Assembly: GCF_900111685.1 (NCBI RefSeq)
Contig: NZ_FOHX01000002.1
Span: 369,869-433,868 of the forward strand
Length of the DNA stretch: 64,000 nt
Source of the DNA: Nonomuraea wenchangensis
GTDB taxonomy: Bacteria; Actinomycetota; Actinomycetes; Streptosporangiales; Streptosporangiaceae
Direction of reading: 5' to 3'
Part shown: positions 60,698 to 64,000 of the stretch, one piece after another
How positions within the stretch are numbered: the first letter of the stretch is position 1
Layout of the letters: each line of letters opens with the position of its first letter
Position numbers and translations under genes: made by a program
The notes under the pieces: model-generated
What the model saw: only the letters and a program-made list of their open reading frames with translations
Database searches by the model: none
What the model was told of the DNA's origin: nothing

Positions 60698-60738
60698 CCA
60701 GCTCCACCTACCCGCGTCGCTCTCCCGATCCACTCACT

Positions 60739-61716
60739 TTACGAGAAGTAGCGCTTCGGGTTGAACACCAGCATCTGCTCGATCTGGTCATCGGTCACAC
60801 CCGAGTCCAGCAGTGCGGCCAATACGTCGTCGTGAATGTGATCGTAGCGCCAGTTCGGCGCGAGCGCGCTGTGCGCGTCGTCCCAGGCGCCGCCGAAGTA
60901 GTCCATGAAGCAGGCCGCGTCGTGGCTGAGGACCATCCGGTCGGCGTAGCCGCGCCCGCACAGGGCCGCGATCGTGGCCACCCGCTGCGGCGTCGGGTTG
61001 TAGATGTCGAGGCCGAAGCGGTCCATGCCGAGGGTCGCGCCGGTGTCGGCCAGCCGCATGAGGTAGTCGAGGTCGTTGCTGTCGCCGGCGTGGCCGACGA
61101 CGACCTTCGTCAGGTCCACGCCCTCCTTCGCGAAGAGGTCGAGCGCGATCAGGCCGCTCTGGGTGAAGGAGTTGGTGTGCACGGTGATCGGCGCCCCCGT
61201 ACGGACGTGCGCCTGCGCGACGGCCCGGCAGATGCGCTCCACGCCGGGCGTCAGCCCCTTGTGCTCGACCACGCACTTGAGGAAGGCCGCCTTGACGCCG
61301 GTGTCGGCGATGCCCTCGGTCAGGTCGCGGACGAAGTCGTCGATCATCGGGTCGGGGACGTCGAAGAACAGGCCGGGGCCGCGGTGCTCGTACTGGTGGG
61401 GCAGCTCCTCGAAGGAGTAGATGCCGGTCGCGACCACGATGTTCAGCCCGGGCACCTGCTCGGCGACGCGCTGGATGCGCGGGATGTAGCGGCCGAGACC
61501 CCACACGGTGGGGTCCACGATGGTCCGCACGCCCTTGGCGGCCACCGCGCCGAGCTTGGTGACCGCGTCCGCGACCCGGTGCTCCTCGTCCCACCATGAG
61601 CCCTTGCCGTAGTTGTCGAGATGTTCGGTGGCCACCACGAAGACGTGCTCGTGCATCAGGGTCTGGCCGAGGTCGTCGACGTCCACGGGCCCGCGGACGG
61701 TCTGCACGGTGGGCAT
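60739..61716 (-). CDS. Phosphotriesterase-family hydrolase
   Basis: The protein has 325 residues. TLMHEHVFV gives the HxH metal pair, KAAFLKCVVEH the bridging Lys, ITVHTNSF and VVGHAGDSNDLDYLMRLADT further His ligands, and SHDAACFMDYFGG the catalytic Asp. The family includes lactonases and resiniferatoxin-binding homologues; phosphotriester activity is rare. A lactonase role in sugar or acyl-lactone breakdown is a reasonable guess. Confidence 0.87.
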   Translation of the reverse strand: MPTVQTVRGPVDVDDLGQTLMHEHVFVVATEHLDNYGKGSWWDEEHRVADAVTKLGAVAAKGVRTIVDPTVWGLGRYIPRIQRVAEQVPGLNIVVATGIYSFEELPHQYEHRGPGLFFDVPDPMIDDFVRDLTEGIADTGVKAAFLKCVVEHKGLTPGVERICRAVAQAHVRTGAPITVHTNSFTQSGLIALDLFAKEGVDLTKVVVGHAGDSNDLDYLMRLADTGATLGMDRFGLDIYNPTPQRVATIAALCGRGYADRMVLSHDAACFMDYFGGAWDDAHSALAPNWRYDHIHDDVLAALLDSGVTDDQIEQMLVFNPKRYFS

Positions 61717-61774
61717 GCTGCCTCCATACCGGCTGGTCGGTTGGCGTCAACCTAGACGTCGGGCCGTCCGGCCG

Positions 61775-63184
61775 TCAATGAGCGACGCCGGACAGCCTCC
61801 GGTAGAGCGGCGCGGGCGGGCCCAGCCGGTCACCGCCGACCGCCGCCGCCACCCGCGCCGCCGCCGTGGGCAGGAAGGGCTCCAGCTGTACGGCGAGCTC
61901 GCGGCAGGCGGCGACGAGGCCGCCGAGCGTGCGCTCCCGCGCCGGGCCAGCCTGTTTCCAGGGCTGCTCGCGGTCGACGTACCGGTTGGCCTCCTCGACG
62001 AGCGTCCAGACGGCCGCGGCGGCGCGGCGGAAGTCGAAGTCCTCCAGCGCCTCGTGCACCGCGCCGGACACGCCCACGGGCGGCTCGCCCTCGGGCACGT
62101 GGCCGTCCAGGAACCTGCACACCATCGTCACCACCCGGTTCACCAGGTTGCCGAGGCCGTTGGCCAGGTCCTCGTCGTAGCGGGCGATCAGGCGGGCCTC
62201 GGTGAAGTCGGCGTCGCCCACGCGCGGCACCTCGCGCAGCAGCCACCAGCGCACCGCGTCGCTCCCGTACGCCGCCACGAGCGCCACCGGGTCCACCGCC
62301 CCGCCCGCCGACTTGCTGATCTTCCTGCCGTCCACCGTGAGGTAGTCGTGCACGAGGATGTCCGTCGGCAGCGGCAGCCCGGCCGACAGCAGCATCGCCG
62401 GCCAGTACACCGCGTGGAACCTGATCACGCCCTTGCCCATGAGGTGCGCCTTGCGCCGCTCGCGCACCCACCAGCGCTCGTAGTCGCCGCCCTCCAGGGC
62501 CGTCACGTAGTTCGCCAGGGCGTCCCACCACACGTACACGACCTGGCCGGGGTCGTCCGGCACCGGGATGCCCCAGCCGCGGGCGCGGGCGGCCGAGCGC
62601 GAGACGCTGATGTCGGCCAGGCCCGCCTCGACGAACGCCAGCACCTCGTTGCGCCGCGCGGCCGGCTCGATCCGCAGCCGGCCGCCGCGGATCAGCTCGG
62701 CGAGCGCGTCCTGGTAGCGGGAGAGCCGGAAGAACCAGTTCTCCTCCGACACGGCCTGCAGCGGCTCGCCGTGACCGTCGGGGCAGGGCCCCGCGGGGTA
62801 GAACTGCTCGCAGCCCACGCAGTAGAGCCCGTCGTAGTGCCGCCGGTAGAGGTCGTGCCCGACGGCCCGCCAGATCCGCTCCACGCCGGCGCGGTGGCCG
62901 GGATGACCGCTGGTCCTGATGAACCCGTCGAACGACAGCTCCAACGGCCCGCGCAGCCCCTCGAACGCGGCGGCGTTGCGGTCGACCAGCTCGCGCACCG
63001 GCACGCCCTCCGCCTCGGCGGCCAGCACGTTCTTCAGCGAGTTGTCGTCGGTGCCGGTCTGGAAACGCACCGGCTCGCCGCGCCGCCGGTGGTGCCTGGC
63101 CAGCACGTCGGCCTGGACCAGCTCCAGGGCGTGCCCCAGGTGGGGGCGGGCGTTGACGTAAGGGATGGTGGTCGTGATGTACAT
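61775..63184 (-). CDS. Methionyl-tRNA synthetase-like enzyme, short divergent form
   Basis: The protein has 469 residues from MYITTTIPYVNARPHLGHAL. HIGH motif as HLGH, KMSKS motif as KISKS (GRKISKSAGG), ENWFFRLSRY and VVYVWWDALANYVTALEGGD are clear. A CxxC plus Cys zinc knuckle (YCVGCEQFYPAGPCPDG) is present. The usual TGTDEHG is replaced by TGTDDNSLKN, and there is no C-terminal tRNA-binding domain. It may be a second, specialised MetRS rather than the housekeeping enzyme. A short leader frame and hairpin lie upstream. Confidence 0.82.
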   Translation of the reverse strand: MYITTTIPYVNARPHLGHALELVQADVLARHHRRRGEPVRFQTGTDDNSLKNVLAAEAEGVPVRELVDRNAAAFEGLRGPLELSFDGFIRTSGHPGHRAGVERIWRAVGHDLYRRHYDGLYCVGCEQFYPAGPCPDGHGEPLQAVSEENWFFRLSRYQDALAELIRGGRLRIEPAARRNEVLAFVEAGLADISVSRSAARARGWGIPVPDDPGQVVYVWWDALANYVTALEGGDYERWWVRERRKAHLMGKGVIRFHAVYWPAMLLSAGLPLPTDILVHDYLTVDGRKISKSAGGAVDPVALVAAYGSDAVRWWLLREVPRVGDADFTEARLIARYDEDLANGLGNLVNRVVTMVCRFLDGHVPEGEPPVGVSGAVHEALEDFDFRRAAAAVWTLVEEANRYVDREQPWKQAGPARERTLGGLVAACRELAVQLEPFLPTAAARVAAAVGGDRLGPPAPLYRRLSGVAH

Positions 63185-63219
63185 CGGGTGCCTTCCCGTG
63201 GGGCCCCCGGACACGACGA

Positions 63220-63242
63220 GAGGCCCCGGCTAGCAGGGCCTC
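63220..63242 (-). promoter_or_regulatory. Leader hairpin upstream of the MetRS-like gene
   Basis: GAGGCCC and GGGCCTC form a 7-bp stem with a nine-base loop between the leader frame and the synthetase start. There is no T-run, so it could be an attenuator-type or translation-controlling hairpin rather than a plain terminator. Confidence 0.4.
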
Positions 63243-63268
63243 AACGTGGACGTCGCCGATGAACCCCG

Positions 63269-63301
63269 CTAGGGGGCCAGCATCACCTGGGCGATCGTCA
63301 T
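63269..63301 (-). CDS. Possible leader peptide MTIAQVMLAP
   Basis: Ten codons then TAG, 84 bases upstream of the MetRS-like start. It has two Met codons including the start. A self-complementary CCCC-TAG-CGGGG sits at its stop. It is reported as a candidate only. Confidence 0.3.
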   Translation of the reverse strand: MTIAQVMLAP

Positions 63302-63340
63302 GCGGCCATGCTAGCGGGTGGACCGGCGAGCCGCAGCGGC

Positions 63341-63808
63341 CTATTCCGACCGGGGGTCCGTCCTCGGGGAGGGGACCACCAGGACCGGGCGGTGGGCGTG
63401 GTGCAGCACGCGGTCGGAGGTGCTGCCCAGCAGCAGCGAGCGCACCCCGCCGAGCCCCCGGGTGCCGGTCACGATGAGCGTGGCGTCGAGCTCGTCGGCC
63501 GTGTCCACGATGGCCGCCCACACCGCCACCGCGTCGGCCTCGCAGCGCGGTGTCGCGTCGAGGCCCGCCTGCCTGGCCAGGTCCGCGCCGCGTCTGGCCA
63601 GCTCCTCCATCGCCTTGCCGATGGCCTCGTCGCCCGCGGCGTCGGTGTCGATGGTCATCATGAGGCCGGCCGAGGCCCGCGCCGAGGTCATCGCCAGGCG
63701 CTCCCACACCGTCAGCACGACGGCCTGCTCGCCCTTGAACATCCGCCCGGCGAAGGCGATGGCCTCCTTGGCGTCGTCGGAGCCGTCGTACGCAATCAGG
63801 ATCGTCAT
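63341..63808 (-). CDS. Universal stress protein (UspA family)
   Basis: The protein has 155 residues. TILIAYDGSDDAKEAIAFAG is the first strand and ATP-site Asp. LIVTGTRGLGGVRSLLLGST is the G-x2-G-x9-G(S/T) nucleotide motif, and SDRVLHHAHRPVLVVP the closing helix and strand. It is probably an ATP-binding Usp induced by stress or hypoxia. Confidence 0.92.
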   Translation of the reverse strand: MTILIAYDGSDDAKEAIAFAGRMFKGEQAVVLTVWERLAMTSARASAGLMMTIDTDAAGDEAIGKAMEELARRGADLARQAGLDATPRCEADAVAVWAAIVDTADELDATLIVTGTRGLGGVRSLLLGSTSDRVLHHAHRPVLVVPSPRTDPRSE

Positions 63809-63836
63809 GCCAGCACTCTTTCCCTGCCCGCGGGTT

Positions 63837-64000
63837 TCACGCCTGCCTGATCACCTGCCGGGCCGCGAGGGCGCGCCGGGCGGCCGGGCGCAGCATCGAC
63901 AGCCCGGCCAGCGCCAGCACGGCCACCTCGGTCACCACGACGGTCCGCTGGATGAGCCCGGCGGGGATGTCGTCGTTGGTGAGCGGGAGGCCGAACATGC
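63837..64000 (-). CDS. C-terminal end of a membrane protein, cut by window edge
   Basis: The frame ends MFGLPLTNDDIPAGLIQRTV, VVTEVAVLALAGLSML, then a basic tail RPAARRALAARQVIRQA and TGA. One transmembrane helix and an FGLPL/PAGLIQR loop are visible, which recall the last segment of DUF998-type membrane proteins. The 5' part is outside the window. Confidence 0.5.
   Translation of the reverse strand, partial: MFGLPLTNDDIPAGLIQRTVVVTEVAVLALAGLSMLRPAARRALAARQVIRQA

Noticed and set aside
63185..63310. T-box riboswitch upstream of the MetRS-like gene
   Set aside because: I found no T-box core or specifier-loop architecture; only a short leader frame and simple hairpins are visible.

Overview
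The window is chromosomal DNA from a high-GC actinomycete. Very high third-position GC, ATGA/GTGA-overlapping operons, a DUF742/nitrate-sensing kinase pair and a RepSA/TraB/Pra-type integrative element suggest a filamentous genus. Streptosporangiaceae (for example Nonomuraea) is my guess; no rRNA or core marker in the window fixes it.

Left arm, 1-16 kb: the end of a ROK regulator, then a scrambled junction near 1305 with two opposed gene fragments. Next is a four-gene operon: exported beta-helix protein, cupredoxin-like lipoprotein, polytopic membrane protein and TetR regulator. A decayed zone (7-8 kb) holds an IS5-type transposase tail and what looks like domain V of a group II intron. A pRiA4b ORF-3-family gene follows. 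After it lies a long surface/toxin gene (DNRLRE, three Ig-like modules, LamG, NucA/NucB nuclease) broken by a TAA codon and a one-base slip in a G tract, with a probable immunity gene downstream.

Mobile element, 16.05-31.25 kb: an actinomycete integrative and conjugative element (AICE) sits in the 3' half of a tRNA-Arg(UCU) gene between 56-bp identical direct repeats. Its backbone is a flavoprotein, an XRE regulator, small proteins, a GntR repressor, Pra activator, TraB/FtsK translocase, RepSA initiator, Xis and integrase. Palindromes ACTTG-N6-CAAGT precede gntR and pra. At the left end are cargo genes: a lower-GC 808-residue fusion of a PD-(D/E)XK (HsdR-N-like) nuclease to a P-loop ATPase, and a small Cys/His membrane protein. 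Both lie between copies of a structured non-coding repeat. An Imm21-like gene is inserted backwards between traB and rep. The left flank carries an integrase C-terminal relic and a 137-bp arm matching the int-proximal arm, which suggests an older AICE once used this tRNA.

Right of the element, 31-64 kb: APH-family kinase, CobD, exonuclease III, Ino1-family synthase, a papain-like hydrolase, an orphan solute-binding lipoprotein, a partial conservon, and a putative HicA-type remnant. Then comes a catabolic island: DUF917, hydantoinase/oxoprolinase and a full Opp/Dpp-type ABC transporter on the minus strand, divergent from an RpiB-like isomerase, a zinc ribbon and an amidohydrolase. After it are Tex, a spore photoproduct lyase-like radical SAM enzyme, a Nei/Fpg glycosylase, TetR, a saccharopine dehydrogenase-like oxidoreductase, an IlvD/Edd dehydratase, a STAS protein, a phosphotriesterase-like hydrolase, a short divergent MetRS with a possible leader peptide, a universal stress protein and an incomplete membrane protein at the edge.
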